Positions 54,683 through 63,015 of a stretch of 64,000 nucleotides of DNA are shown here, piece by piece. Position 1 is the first letter of the stretch. Each line of letters begins with the position of its first letter. The notes beneath the pieces are model-generated. The model was given only the letters and a program-made list of their open reading frames with translations. It did no database searches and was not told the origin of the DNA. Both the position numbers and the translations under genes were made by a program. The stretch is from Xanthomonas citri pv. mangiferaeindicae (GTDB lineage Bacteria > Pseudomonadota > Gammaproteobacteria > Xanthomonadales > Xanthomonadaceae), in NCBI GenBank assembly GCA_002240395.1, contig CP016836.1:2046001-2110000 (forward strand), in the 5' to 3' direction.

Positions 54683-55241
54683 TCAGCGTCCCGATTCCGA
54701 GATTTCGGTGGCTGCCTCGGCAGGCCGGGGCTGGGCGTCGTAGGTGGGCTCCGGGCGACGACGATCGGCGCGGGGGCCGGGACCGGTACGGCTGCGGTGT
54801 CGTCTGCGGCGGTCGCGACACGGGCCGATGCGGCGCTCGGATCCAAGGGGGGGCCGTCGCAGCAGCGCTTGCGGTGGGCGACGTCGCCTCGGTGGCGGCG
54901 TCGGCCGCGGCGTCTTCGGAGGCATCGGCGGATTCGGCCGCCTGCTTGGCACTGACCGCAGCGATCGTCGCCTGGATCGACGACGCCAGGCCCGACAGTG
55001 CGCTGATCATTTGCAACGACTTCGGCCCGCCGATCTTGCCCAGCCGCCGCAGCGCCAGCTTCGGCTGCGAGACGCCCATCGCGAATCCGCCGATCAGGCC
55101 GGCAATTACGATCCGCGATGGGGTCCAGGCCTCGCGCCAGCTCGAACGCAACGCGGCGTGGCGGTCGAGCGTCTGCACCACGCGCCCATCGACCAACGCC
55201 TCGGCACGCTCGACCCGTGTCTTGAGACCTTCGAAGTTCAT
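54683..55241 (-). CDS. YqjK-position hypothetical protein, two frameshifts
   Basis: Starts MNFEGLKTRVERAEALVDGR at 55241, overlapping the YqjE-like stop by 4 bases. A short TM-like segment (RIVIAGLIGGFAMG near 47) is followed by a basic region and an Ala/Ser-rich coiled-coil-like helix. From about 54853 the sense needs two extra bases, one in the G run at 54847-54853 and probably one in the run at 54772-54776. That gives the end PTYDAQPRPAEAATEISESGR before the stop at 54683. The second position is less certain. It completes a yqjD-yqjE-like trio; no function is established. Confidence 0.6.
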
Positions 55242-55753
55242 GGCGTCCTCGATTGTTGCGTTGGCTGCGGGGTCGACTCGTCGTCCTCGTCTGGCGTGCT
55301 TTCGGAGAACAGCCCCAGCCGCGTCAACTGGCGCCGGGTGGCGTGCATGCCGGCATGATCGAAGAACACCGAGACCCGCCAGGCCGCCAGTGCGGTCACC
55401 AGCAGACTGATGGCCATCGCGATCGAGATCGAGGCCAGCCACGACAGGCCCCAGGATTGCAGCAACGCGATCGCGGCGCCCATGGCCAGCAGCCAGGCCG
55501 AGGCGCCGAACACCACGGAGACTGCGGACCATGCCAGGGCCCGCCCCAGTGCGCTGCGGGCCAGGGCGAAGTCGGCCGACACAAGCTTGCGCAGGGCGCG
55601 TCCGGTATCCAGCCCCGAGCCCAGCGTCTCCTTGGCCGCCGCGCGGACGCGGCGGACGCTCTCATCCAGGTTCGGCACCTCGCCGGGCGCGCGGGTTGCG
55701 CTGCCGGCCGGTTGCCCCTCGCGCGGGTCTTCCCCGGTCACGCGCTCGGTCAT
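55238..55753 (-). CDS. YqjE-like protein (phage holin family DUF1469)
   Basis: The 171-residue product has an amphipathic N-terminal half and two adjacent transmembrane helices (about 73-98 and 101-125), followed by a charged, acidic C-terminal tail. This is the YqjE pattern; the pfam name Phage_holin_3_6 is historic and does not imply a phage. It lies between the YqjD-like gene (12 bases upstream) and the third gene, and is probably part of a general envelope-stress unit. Confidence 0.85.
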   Translation of the reverse strand: MTERVTGEDPREGQPAGSATRAPGEVPNLDESVRRVRAAAKETLGSGLDTGRALRKLVSADFALARSALGRALAWSAVSVVFGASAWLLAMGAAIALLQSWGLSWLASISIAMAISLLVTALAAWRVSVFFDHAGMHATRRQLTRLGLFSESTPDEDDESTPQPTQQSRTP

Positions 55754-55765
55754 GTCGATCCGCGA

Positions 55766-56122
55766 TTACTTGGTGCGGGCGAGCTTGGCGATGATCCAGC
55801 CCGCCGCGAACGCCGTGCCGAAGGCGGCGATGGGACGCTCGCGGATCAGGTCGGCGGCGCTGTCGATCAGATCGCGGCCCTTCTCCATGAGCAGGTCGGC
55901 CTGTTCCTTCGCTGCGGCGGTGCCTTCCTCGACGGCGGCCAACCCGGCAGAGGCCGAGCCGGCGAGATCGGCTTTGACGCTGGCCTTGCCGAGCTTGAGC
56001 TCTTCGCCCGCGACACCGGCCGCATTCTTGACGGCCGAGGTCGCGTCACGCGCAGCCTGCGCCAGGTGGTTACCGGCTTCGCCAAGATTGGACTTCACCG
56101 CTTCGGTCGAGGTGGGGCTCAT
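55766..56122 (-). CDS. YqjD/ElaB-like ribosome-associated inner-membrane protein (DUF883)
   Basis: The 118-residue product is a long Ala/Lys/Glu-rich amphipathic helix followed by a C-terminal hydrophobic anchor, ERPIAAFGTAFAAGWIIAKLARTK-like, typical of YqjD and ElaB. In E. coli these proteins are stationary-phase induced and tether ribosomes to the membrane. It is the first gene of a trio transcribed away from the degP-like gene. Confidence 0.87.
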   Translation of the reverse strand: MSPTSTEAVKSNLGEAGNHLAQAARDATSAVKNAAGVAGEELKLGKASVKADLAGSASAGLAAVEEGTAAAKEQADLLMEKGRDLIDSAADLIRERPIAAFGTAFAAGWIIAKLARTK

Positions 56123-56177
56123 GTTCGCTCACTCCTGTGTGGGACGTGCCGTGCGGACGCGCACGGCGCGGATGGGG

Positions 56178-57602
56178 TCAACGCATGATCACGTTGTAGA
56201 TGCGTCCGCCGCGTGAAATGCGCATGGCCAGATCGGTCGGACGGTTGGCCAGCGAGTCGCGGAATCCGGCAAGGTCGCGGAACTCGCCACTGTTGGCCGC
56301 CAGGATCAGATCGCCTTCGCGCAGGCCATTTTCGAACGCCCGGCTGCCCGGTGCCACCTTTTCGATGCGCACGCCGCCGATGCGGTTGTTCTGGCGACGG
56401 ATCGCCTCGGGCAGGTCGGCCAGGGTCGCGCCGGCCAGGCGCGGATCGAAGCTCGCGCCGTCGCGGGGCAATGCGCGCAGGCGGGTGTCGATCTTCAGCG
56501 GCTTGCCGTCGCGCAGCACCTCCAGCGTGACCGGCGCATCGAGCGTCTGCAGGCCCTGGAAGTTGCGCAGGGCCTCGCTGTTGTCGATGCGCTGTCCGTT
56601 GGCGGCGATCACCACATCGCCCGTCCGCAGCCCGGCGTCGGCGGCCGGCGAGCCGCCGTAGACGCGCGTGACCACCGCGCCGCGCGGGGTCTCCAGGCCC
56701 AGGCCTTGCGCGATGCGCGCATCGACGGTCTGGGTGTCGACGCCGAGCGTGCCGCGCTGCACGCTGCCGGTGGTCGCCAGCTGGGTCATCACGTTGCGTG
56801 CCAGACCGATCGGGATCGCGAACCCCAAGCCGATGTTGCCGGCCATGCTGCCCTGGGTGTTGAAGCTGGCGGTGTTGATGCCGACCAGTTCGCCGCGCAG
56901 GTTGACCAGCGCGCCGCCCGAGTTGCCGGGATTGATCGAGGCGTCGGTCTGGATGAAGTTCTGGAACCCCACGCCCGGCACGTTGCTGCGCTCGACCGCC
57001 GAGACGATGCCCGAGGTCACGGTCTGGCCGAATCCGAACGGGTTGCCGACCGCGACGACGAAATCGCCGACCTGCAGATTGCTGTCCTGCGCCAGCGGGA
57101 TCGCGGTCAGGCCCGAGGCCTTGACCCGCATCAGCGCCACGTCGGTATCGACGTCCGAGCCGATGAACTCGGCCTCGAGTGTGCGCCCGTCCGACAGCGT
57201 CACCGAAACATCGTCGGCGCCTTCGATGACGTGGTGGTTGGTGAGCACGTAGCCCTGCGCGGCGTCGACGATGACGCCCGACCCCAGCGACTCGTTGATG
57301 CGTTCCTGCGACAGCTCGGGGAACATCCGGCGGAAGAAGGGATCGTTGCCGAACGGGCTCACCCGCACGCGCTGCTTGGTATGCACCGACACCACCGAGG
57401 GCGTGACCTGGCGCAGCATCGGGGCCAGCGACGGCAGCGGCTGGCCATCGACGGCGGCGGGCAGGGCGACCATCGGCACTGCGGCGGTGCCGGGTGGCGT
57501 CGCCGCCGCGGGCTGCTGCAGCGCGTCGCGCATCGCAGTTGCGGCGAAGCCGCCGAATGCGGCGGCAAGGGTCAGGGCGAGAAGCGTGGTCTTGGCTCGC
57601 AT
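56178..57602 (-). CDS. Periplasmic serine protease DegP/DegQ (Do family)
   Basis: Envelope quality-control protease and chaperone. The 474-residue product has a signal peptide (about 1-22), a trypsin-like domain with His124 (TNHHVI), Asp154 (DTDVALM) and Ser228 (GNSGGAL), and two PDZ domains (about 285-375 and 395-470). Length fits DegQ or MucD. The long insertion loop of DegP (LA loop) is only partly present. The trio of YqjD-like genes lies downstream, 55 bases away, and may be coexpressed in envelope stress. Confidence 0.93.
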   Translation of the reverse strand: MRAKTTLLALTLAAAFGGFAATAMRDALQQPAAATPPGTAAVPMVALPAAVDGQPLPSLAPMLRQVTPSVVSVHTKQRVRVSPFGNDPFFRRMFPELSQERINESLGSGVIVDAAQGYVLTNHHVIEGADDVSVTLSDGRTLEAEFIGSDVDTDVALMRVKASGLTAIPLAQDSNLQVGDFVVAVGNPFGFGQTVTSGIVSAVERSNVPGVGFQNFIQTDASINPGNSGGALVNLRGELVGINTASFNTQGSMAGNIGLGFAIPIGLARNVMTQLATTGSVQRGTLGVDTQTVDARIAQGLGLETPRGAVVTRVYGGSPAADAGLRTGDVVIAANGQRIDNSEALRNFQGLQTLDAPVTLEVLRDGKPLKIDTRLRALPRDGASFDPRLAGATLADLPEAIRRQNNRIGGVRIEKVAPGSRAFENGLREGDLILAANSGEFRDLAGFRDSLANRPTDLAMRISRGGRIYNVIMR

Positions 57603-57937
57603 GGCGGTGGCATCCCCTGTCGGCGTGGCCGTGGCGGAACGAATCGGGTCGGAGATCGAACGTAGTGGCTGCCGCGGCGTTGCTCAAGCGTTTGCAAGAC
57701 CGGCGACGGCCAGCGCCCGCGCAGTGTCGCTGCATTCGCTTGAATCGGTGTTGAAGTCCGCATTCATGCGCTCGCCATTGCGCACCGCTCGATCAGGCGA
57801 GGCGCCCCGGCCGGTGCGGCAACCCGGCATTGCCGCCAAGGCCCGCCGGCACGGCGCGCCGCTACTCGACCGCAGCGCGGCGCGTTACATTGCCGGGTGC
57901 GGGCGATGGGCCCGTACGCACAGGACGGGGCAGCAGC
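57603..57937. other. 335-bp region between degP-like and histone-like genes
   Basis: No gene is supported here. It must hold divergent promoters. I looked for the GAACTT/TCTGA pattern of an extracytoplasmic sigma factor and did not find a convincing match. Confidence 0.4.
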
Positions 57938-58525
57938 ATGGGCAAGGACAAGGGGACAACTGCCGGACGCGCCGGCGATGTGGTCGCGGTCGTGCGTAAG
58001 CGGGTCCGGAAGGCCGCCGCGTCGGTCGAGAGCTCCGCCCGACACGCCGAGTCGGCCGTGGCGGACGGCGCGCGCACGCTGGGCGATCGCGCCAGCCGCA
58101 TCGTGGCCAAGGCCGCCGATGCGGTGAGTCGGCGCGTGGCCGCAGCGCGCGAGACGCTGGAGACCGCGCAATCGGCTGCCGCGGCCGAGATCGCCGCGCT
58201 CAAGCGCAAGGGCGCCGGACGGACCGCGACCGAGCGCGCGGCTGCGAAGGCGCGTTCGGTGGACGCCGCCAAAAAGACGGCTGCGCGTCCGGGCGCCAAG
58301 ACGACAGCGAAGACCGCCGTCGGCAAGGTCGCCAAGAAGGCCACCCGACAGCTCGCCGACGCCGGCAACGTCGTCAAGAAGGTCGCGAAGAAGACCACCA
58401 AGGCAGCGACCAAGAAAACCGCCAAGAAGGCGACCCCAAGGACCGCCGGCGCGACGACGACCCAGGCAGCACGTACCGGCACGGCGGCCAAGGCTCCGCG
58501 CAAGACGGCCGCCAAGACACGCTAG
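57938..58525 (+). CDS. Histone H1-like (AlgP-type) Lys/Ala-rich protein
   Basis: The 195-residue product has a moderately hydrophilic N-terminal half (about 1-105) and a C-terminal half of KKTAAK-, KKVAKK- and KTAAKT-type repeats (about 108-195), strongly basic and similar to AlgP or eukaryotic H1 tails. It probably binds DNA without sequence preference. The ATG at 57938 was chosen because the conserved MGKDKGTTAGRA start follows. The repeated KKT codons form an internal low-complexity region in the DNA. No operon partner is adjacent. Confidence 0.8.
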   Translation: MGKDKGTTAGRAGDVVAVVRKRVRKAAASVESSARHAESAVADGARTLGDRASRIVAKAADAVSRRVAAARETLETAQSAAAAEIAALKRKGAGRTATERAAAKARSVDAAKKTAARPGAKTTAKTAVGKVAKKATRQLADAGNVVKKVAKKTTKAATKKTAKKATPRTAGATTTQAARTGTAAKAPRKTAAKTR

Positions 58526-58626
58526 GCGCCCGCGCGTCGGTCTTGTCGGACACCATGCGGCGCGGCGCAAGCCGCATCGAACGGGGCTGCTCGACCGCCA
58601 TGCCGTGACGGCATGGCGGCGATGGC

Positions 58627-59337
58627 TCAGGCGACCGCCTGGCTCAGGTCCGCGATCCGGTAGCCGGCGCCGGTGATCGTGTGCAACAGCTGGACCGGCT
58701 GGTCGCGGTCGATGATCTTGCGCAGGTTGTACAAGTGGCTGCGCAGGGTGTCGGAGTCGGGCAGGCTCAGACCCCAGATCTCCTGTTCGATCTCCCGGCG
58801 GGTCACGACCCGCGGCGCTTCGCGCATCAGGATGGTCAGGATCTTCATCGCGATCGGCGCGAGATTGAGCTCGCGTCCGCCGCGCTGGACACGTAGCGAG
58901 ACAGGGTCCAGTCGCAGGTCGCCGACCTCCAGCACCGCAGCCCCGACCTCGCGACGATCGCGGCGGATCAGTGCCCGGATCCGGGCCTCGAGTTCCTTGA
59001 TGTCGAACGGCTTGGTCAGGTAGTCGTCCGCGCCGGCCTCCAGGCCCTCGATCTTCTCCTCCAGCGAGTCGCGCGCGGTCAGCATCAGGATCGGGGTCGC
59101 ATTGCGGCCGTCCGCACGCAAGCGGCGGCACACTTCGATGCCGCCCAGCCGCGGCAGCATCAGGTCCAGCACGATGACGTCGAACGGATTTTCGGAGGCG
59201 ATGTTGTAGGCGTCCAGGCCGTCGGCGGCATAGTCCACTTCGAACCCCCGGCTTTCCAGGTACTCGCCGACCGGCTCGGAAATATTGCGGTTGTCCTCGA
59301 CCAGAAGGACGAGGCCTCCGGGGCTGTGATGCGCCAT
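58627..59337 (-). CDS. OmpR-family response regulator
   Basis: The 236-residue product has a receiver domain (about 7-122) with LVEDNR acidic pocket, phosphorylation Asp in VIVLDLMLPR near 57, Thr/Ser in LTARDS and Lys in YLTKPF, and a C-terminal winged helix (about 140-232, RREIEQEIWGLSLPDSDTLRSHLYNLRKII). No histidine kinase gene is adjacent, so it is an orphan here. ATG 59337 was chosen because the conserved receiver starts directly after. It is downstream of the 7TM-GGDEF gene on the same strand, with a 102-base gap. Confidence 0.93.
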   Translation of the reverse strand: MAHHSPGGLVLLVEDNRNISEPVGEYLESRGFEVDYAADGLDAYNIASENPFDVIVLDLMLPRLGGIEVCRRLRADGRNATPILMLTARDSLEEKIEGLEAGADDYLTKPFDIKELEARIRALIRRDRREVGAAVLEVGDLRLDPVSLRVQRGGRELNLAPIAMKILTILMREAPRVVTRREIEQEIWGLSLPDSDTLRSHLYNLRKIIDRDQPVQLLHTITGAGYRIADLSQAVA

Positions 59338-59439
59338 CCAACGAACTCCGACTGCAGTTAAGGTCCGCGAAGGTCGCATCAAATCGGTGCAGGTCCGGTG
59401 AACGCGGCGGCGCCTCGGTCAGGCGGTCGTGCAGCGTCG

Positions 59440-61074
59440 TCAGGCGACCGCGGCCGCGGCCGTTTCGGTCCGATCGCGGCCGCCGCGCTTGGCCGCATAC
59501 ATCGCCGAATCCGCGCGGCGCAGCAGGGCCGCGGTGTCCCGGTCGAGCGGGTGCAAGGCACTCACGCCGGCGCTCAGGGTGACCTGGAGGCCGGCGATGC
59601 CCAGCGCACTGCCGATGTCCTGCAGTGAGACGCGGAGCACGTCGATGCGGGTCTGCGCATGCACCGGTTCGGCGCCGGGCAGGATCGCCAGGAATTCCTC
59701 GCCGCCCATGCGCGCGATGTGGTCGGCGTCCCGGAAGGCGTGTCGCAACGCGCGGGCCACATGACGCAGGACGCGGTCGCCGGTCTCGTGGCCATGGACA
59801 TCGTTGATGCGCTTGAAGTGGTCGACGTCGAGGAAGGCGATCGTCAGCGGTGTGTGGGTCTCGCGCGCATCGGCCATGCACTGCTCGAGTCGTTCCAGCG
59901 CGGCACGCCGGTTGGGTAGGCCGGTCAGAGCATCGGTCTGCGCGAGCATGCGCATCTCGTCGCGTTGTCGACGCAAGCGGCCCAGGCGCAGTGTCAGGGT
60001 CATGCTGCAAGTCAGCGCCAGCCAGCCACCGGCCAGCATGAACGCCTCGACTTTCCACAGCGCCAGCGCATCGGGCCAGGCCGCCTGCAGGCCGGCGATC
60101 GGCAGGAACGGGATAACGCCGGCCAGCAGCAGCAAGCCGTCGCCGCGGCGCTGCGCCAGTGCGGTCAGTGCCGCGATCGCGAACGCCAGACACAGCAGAT
60201 AGAAACCCAGCTCGATCGCAACCGAGAGGCCGGCCACTGCCTGCACCGGCAGCCAGGGGACCACGGCGGCCATCGCGATCAGGCCGCGCGCGCCCCACGT
60301 GGCGGCGCGATCGAGCCGTGGGTGTCGTCGTCGCAGGCCCGACTGGCGCAGCAACGCGCTGGCGGTCAGTCCGGCCATGCCCAGCCCCAGCCCGACCAGG
60401 GCCTGCACGGTCATACCGGCCACCGGAAGCCAGGGGCGGGGCCAGGCCCACAAGCCGGACAGCAACGCCTGCCACAGTGCGAACAGCGATGCGGCGATCG
60501 CGTAACTGGCGAATGCACGCTCGCGGGTGGCGAAAAACGCCAGCAGTGCCGAGACCAGCAGGGTCAGCACCACGGCGATCGACGCAATGCGGACCGCGAA
60601 GCGTGCGATGTCGGCGCGCTGGATCGGCGCTGGCTCGCCCAACTGGACGATCGGGCGCCACAGTGGCAGCGCGTTGTCGTCGAAGCCCACTTCGATCGGC
60701 GCGGTGTCGCCTGCATCCGGCACGATCACCGCCCCGACCCCGGCGCGGAACCGCGAATCCAGCGACCGGGCGTCTTCGGGCGAGCCGCAGCGGATGCGCG
60801 TGCCATGTCGGATGTCGACCGAGCCGGCGAAGGTGTTCATCACCACCACGGCCTGTGGCGCGCCGGACCAGCCGCCTTCGGGGGCCGGCAGGCGCAGTGC
60901 GACATGCGGCCCGGTGTGCGCATGGTCGCAAGTCTGCGAGGCCTCGACCGCCGTCGTCGGCTGCCCCGTGACCACAGGGGCATCGTCATGCCACCCGACG
61001 CAGGCTGCCAGCGACAGCACGCCTGCAAAGATCGTCAGCAGCCCCGCCTTGCGCATCCCCGATCCTGCCTTCAT
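59440..61074 (-). CDS. 7TM-DISM-like GGDEF diguanylate cyclase
   Basis: The 544-residue product has an N-terminal signal segment with LAAC, a periplasmic domain (about 45-160), seven transmembrane helices (about 170-355) and a GGDEF domain (about 375-540) with active site GGEEF and an I-site RDAD five residues upstream. The Cys of LAAC looks like a lipobox, which is unusual on a 7TM protein. Starts at 61074 and 61056 are both plausible; 61074 gives a longer signal. It should make cyclic di-GMP in response to a periplasmic ligand. Confidence 0.85.
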   Translation of the reverse strand: MKAGSGMRKAGLLTIFAGVLSLAACVGWHDDAPVVTGQPTTAVEASQTCDHAHTGPHVALRLPAPEGGWSGAPQAVVVMNTFAGSVDIRHGTRIRCGSPEDARSLDSRFRAGVGAVIVPDAGDTAPIEVGFDDNALPLWRPIVQLGEPAPIQRADIARFAVRIASIAVVLTLLVSALLAFFATRERAFASYAIAASLFALWQALLSGLWAWPRPWLPVAGMTVQALVGLGLGMAGLTASALLRQSGLRRRHPRLDRAATWGARGLIAMAAVVPWLPVQAVAGLSVAIELGFYLLCLAFAIAALTALAQRRGDGLLLLAGVIPFLPIAGLQAAWPDALALWKVEAFMLAGGWLALTCSMTLTLRLGRLRRQRDEMRMLAQTDALTGLPNRRAALERLEQCMADARETHTPLTIAFLDVDHFKRINDVHGHETGDRVLRHVARALRHAFRDADHIARMGGEEFLAILPGAEPVHAQTRIDVLRVSLQDIGSALGIAGLQVTLSAGVSALHPLDRDTAALLRRADSAMYAAKRGGRDRTETAAAAVA

Positions 61075-61207
61075 GCCTGCTTCGCTCACCGCTTCGCATC
61101 GAAGCAGCCCCTGCGCCTTCCCAAGGAAGGGACGACATGGTACGGGATGGGCGTGATCGGCCGTGGCCCGGGTGACGTACCCTGTCGCGCCCCGCCGGAG
61201 ACTCACG

Positions 61208-61528
61208 ATGGGTGCGCGTGCCGTCGTCCACCTCCTGCTCCACGCCGCGGTGCCGGCGCTGCTGGCCTGGATGTTCTGGCGTAAGCGTTTTCTGCAGGCC
61301 TGGGGCCTGTTGCTGCTCGGCTGGCTGATCGATCTCGATCATCTGGTCGCCGACCCGGTGTACCAGCCCGATCGTTGCAGCATCGGATTCCATCCGCTGC
61401 ACACCGCGCCTGCGGTCGCGGTCTACGGCGTCCTGCTGGTGCCGCGGCGCACGCGGCTGCTGGCGATCGGCCTGCTGGTGCACATCGCGCTCGATGCGAT
61501 CGACTGCCTGTGGATGCGTTACGGCTGA
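61208..61528 (+). CDS. Small membrane protein, DUF6122-like
   Basis: The 106-residue product has three hydrophobic helices. WLIDLDHLVADP near 40 and a CSIGFHPLHT segment near 60 resemble the DUF6122 pattern of conserved His and Asp residues, which may bind metal; I am not certain of the family. ATG 61208 was chosen because a hydrophobic stretch starts directly after MGARAVVH. It is divergent from the 7TM-GGDEF gene. Function is unknown. Confidence 0.6.
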   Translation: MGARAVVHLLLHAAVPALLAWMFWRKRFLQAWGLLLLGWLIDLDHLVADPVYQPDRCSIGFHPLHTAPAVAVYGVLLVPRRTRLLAIGLLVHIALDAIDCLWMRYG

Positions 61529-61612
61529 TCGGCGTCGGGCCGCGGCCAGCGACGATTCAACGAAACACTGGTAGCGTGAGTCGTCGCCCTCGGGCGTAAC
61601 GGGACCTGCGCC

Positions 61613-62164
61613 ATGCGCACTTGGATGCTGACTTGGCTGCTTGCGGCCGCACTGGCGCCGCCGTTGGCCCATGCCAGCGATGGACGCGCCGACCTGCGCC
61701 TGCCCGAGACGCCGATGTTCACCGGCGAGGCCGTCTTCGGCGAGGGCGAGTACACCGGACCGCGCACCGCGACGCCCGCCTGGCGTCAGCGCCACGACGA
61801 TGCCCTGGTGCGGCGTGGCGGCTGCCCGACGGCGCCCGACGGCCAGGAGCGCGCGATCACCGGCAGCGTCAGCACCGGCATCGGCCATTCCTCACGCGGC
61901 GGCACCAGCCACTGGAACGCCGCCGATCTGAATCTGTGCCGCGAGCGCGAGGGCGAGGCAGGCGGCACCGTGAACCTCAATCTGCGCGTGGCGCGTTCGG
62001 ACGGTCCGGTGGGCTACGGTGGCCTGGGCCTGCTGCCCGGCGATGGGATGTACGACGCGTTCGACACGCCATTCGGGCCGACCTGGCGCGACATCCATGA
62101 GCCGTGGCCGGCCGGGCGGACGCGCTCGGGCTCGTGGACCGAGGGGCGTCGGCCCTGGCGCTGA
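61613..62164 (+). CDS. Exported hypothetical protein
   Basis: The 183-residue product has a signal peptide (1-22, cleavage after AHA). The mature part contains RHDDALVRRGGCPTAPDGQE, a glycine-rich GSVSTGIGHSSRGGTSHW region with one Cys, LNLCRER, and a beta-type NLNLRVARS strand. No family is recognised; the two cysteines may form a disulfide in the periplasm. It precedes the host-attachment gene by 103 bases on the same strand. Confidence 0.6.
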   Translation: MRTWMLTWLLAAALAPPLAHASDGRADLRLPETPMFTGEAVFGEGEYTGPRTATPAWRQRHDDALVRRGGCPTAPDGQERAITGSVSTGIGHSSRGGTSHWNAADLNLCREREGEAGGTVNLNLRVARSDGPVGYGGLGLLPGDGMYDAFDTPFGPTWRDIHEPWPAGRTRSGSWTEGRRPWR

Positions 62165-62267
62165 CCGTGCCGCGCTCGAGCTGCGTCGCATTGCATCGCG
62201 CTCACATCCGCCTGCCTACATTGGCTCGGCGCCATCCGGCGCAATGCAGCGAAGTGGAGGCGAAACG

Positions 62268-62666
62268 ATGACGATGAAGATTCCCCAGGGCGCGATGATC
62301 GTGGTGGCCAACGGGGGCGCGGCGCGCGTGTTCACCAACGTTGGCGAGGCAGGCACGCTGGCCTTGCGCCAGGAAGCGTTGCTCGAAGGCATGAACCTCG
62401 ACGACGACGGCCCGGCCGGCGCGATGCCCGCAGAATCGAGCGCATCGCAGCTCGACGAGGCCACATTCGCCAAGCAGCTGGCCCTGGGGCTCAACGAAGG
62501 CGCGCTGAAGAACAAGTTCACCGACCTGGTGCTGATCGCCGACCCGAACACGCTGGGACGGGTGCGTCCGTTGCTGCACAAGGAGACCACCCAGCGCCTG
62601 GTCGCAGATCTGGCCAAGGACTACACGAACCTGCCGCTCGACGCGATCGAGCGTGCATTATCTTGA
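62268..62666 (+). CDS. Host attachment protein (baeRF12, eRF1-like fold)
   Basis: The 132-residue product matches the family named 'protein required for attachment to host cells', now grouped with the bacterial-archaeal eRF1-like baeRF_family12. IPQGAMIVVANGGAARVF near 4 and DLVLIADPNTLGRVRPLL near 90 are typical. The GTGGAGG ribosome-binding site precedes ATG 62268. The name comes from Agrobacterium studies; in a free-living bacterium a ribosome-linked role is equally possible. The thioredoxin gene follows 16 bases later. Confidence 0.82.
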   Translation: MTMKIPQGAMIVVANGGAARVFTNVGEAGTLALRQEALLEGMNLDDDGPAGAMPAESSASQLDEATFAKQLALGLNEGALKNKFTDLVLIADPNTLGRVRPLLHKETTQRLVADLAKDYTNLPLDAIERALS

Positions 62667-62682
62667 GCCGGAGCGGCTGATC

Positions 62683-63006
62683 ATGGCCTGGACCGCACGT
62701 TACTCCGCGAACACGCCCACGCGCGACGACATCGACGCCATGACAGGCGTGCTCGCACTCGAGTTCGGAACCAACTGGTGCGGTCACTGCCAGGCCGCGC
62801 AGCCGCTGCTGCGTGCTGCGATCGAGCGGCGTCGGGATCTTGCCCACATCAAGGTCGAAGACGGCAAGGGCCGGCCGCTGGGCCGCAGCTTCGGCGTGAA
62901 ACTGTGGCCGACCCTGGTCGTGCTGCGCAACGGTGTCGAGGTCGCCCGCGTCACGCGCCCCGGTTCGGTTGAAGACGTGGAGGCTGCGCTCGCCGCATCC
63001 GACTGA
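62683..63006 (+). CDS. Thioredoxin-fold protein with WCGHC active site
   Basis: The 107-residue product is a compact thioredoxin with Trp32-Cys33-Gly34-His35-Cys36 and cis-Pro in LWPTLVVL near 70. The CGHC motif is the one of protein disulfide isomerases and is more oxidising than CGPC of TrxA. No signal peptide is seen, so it is cytoplasmic. ATG 62683 was chosen because GGAG precedes it; a GTG at 62653 would overlap the host-attachment gene. The two genes are probably cotranscribed. Confidence 0.85.
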   Translation: MAWTARYSANTPTRDDIDAMTGVLALEFGTNWCGHCQAAQPLLRAAIERRRDLAHIKVEDGKGRPLGRSFGVKLWPTLVVLRNGVEVARVTRPGSVEDVEAALAASD

Positions 63007-63015
63007 GTCGAGCGG

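Noticed and set aside
55238..55753. Possible prophage because of a 'phage holin' family match
   Set aside because: The protein is a YqjE-type housekeeping protein beside a YqjD-like gene; no capsid, integrase or lysis gene is nearby.
58260..58520. Lys/Ala-codon repeats as a DNA tandem repeat or CRISPR-like array
   Set aside because: Units are irregular and in frame; they encode the basic tail of a histone H1-like protein.
57764..60931. Open frame of about 1055 codons on the minus strand
   Set aside because: It crosses a histone-like gene, a response regulator and a GGDEF gene in the wrong frame; the motifs of those genes are in other frames.
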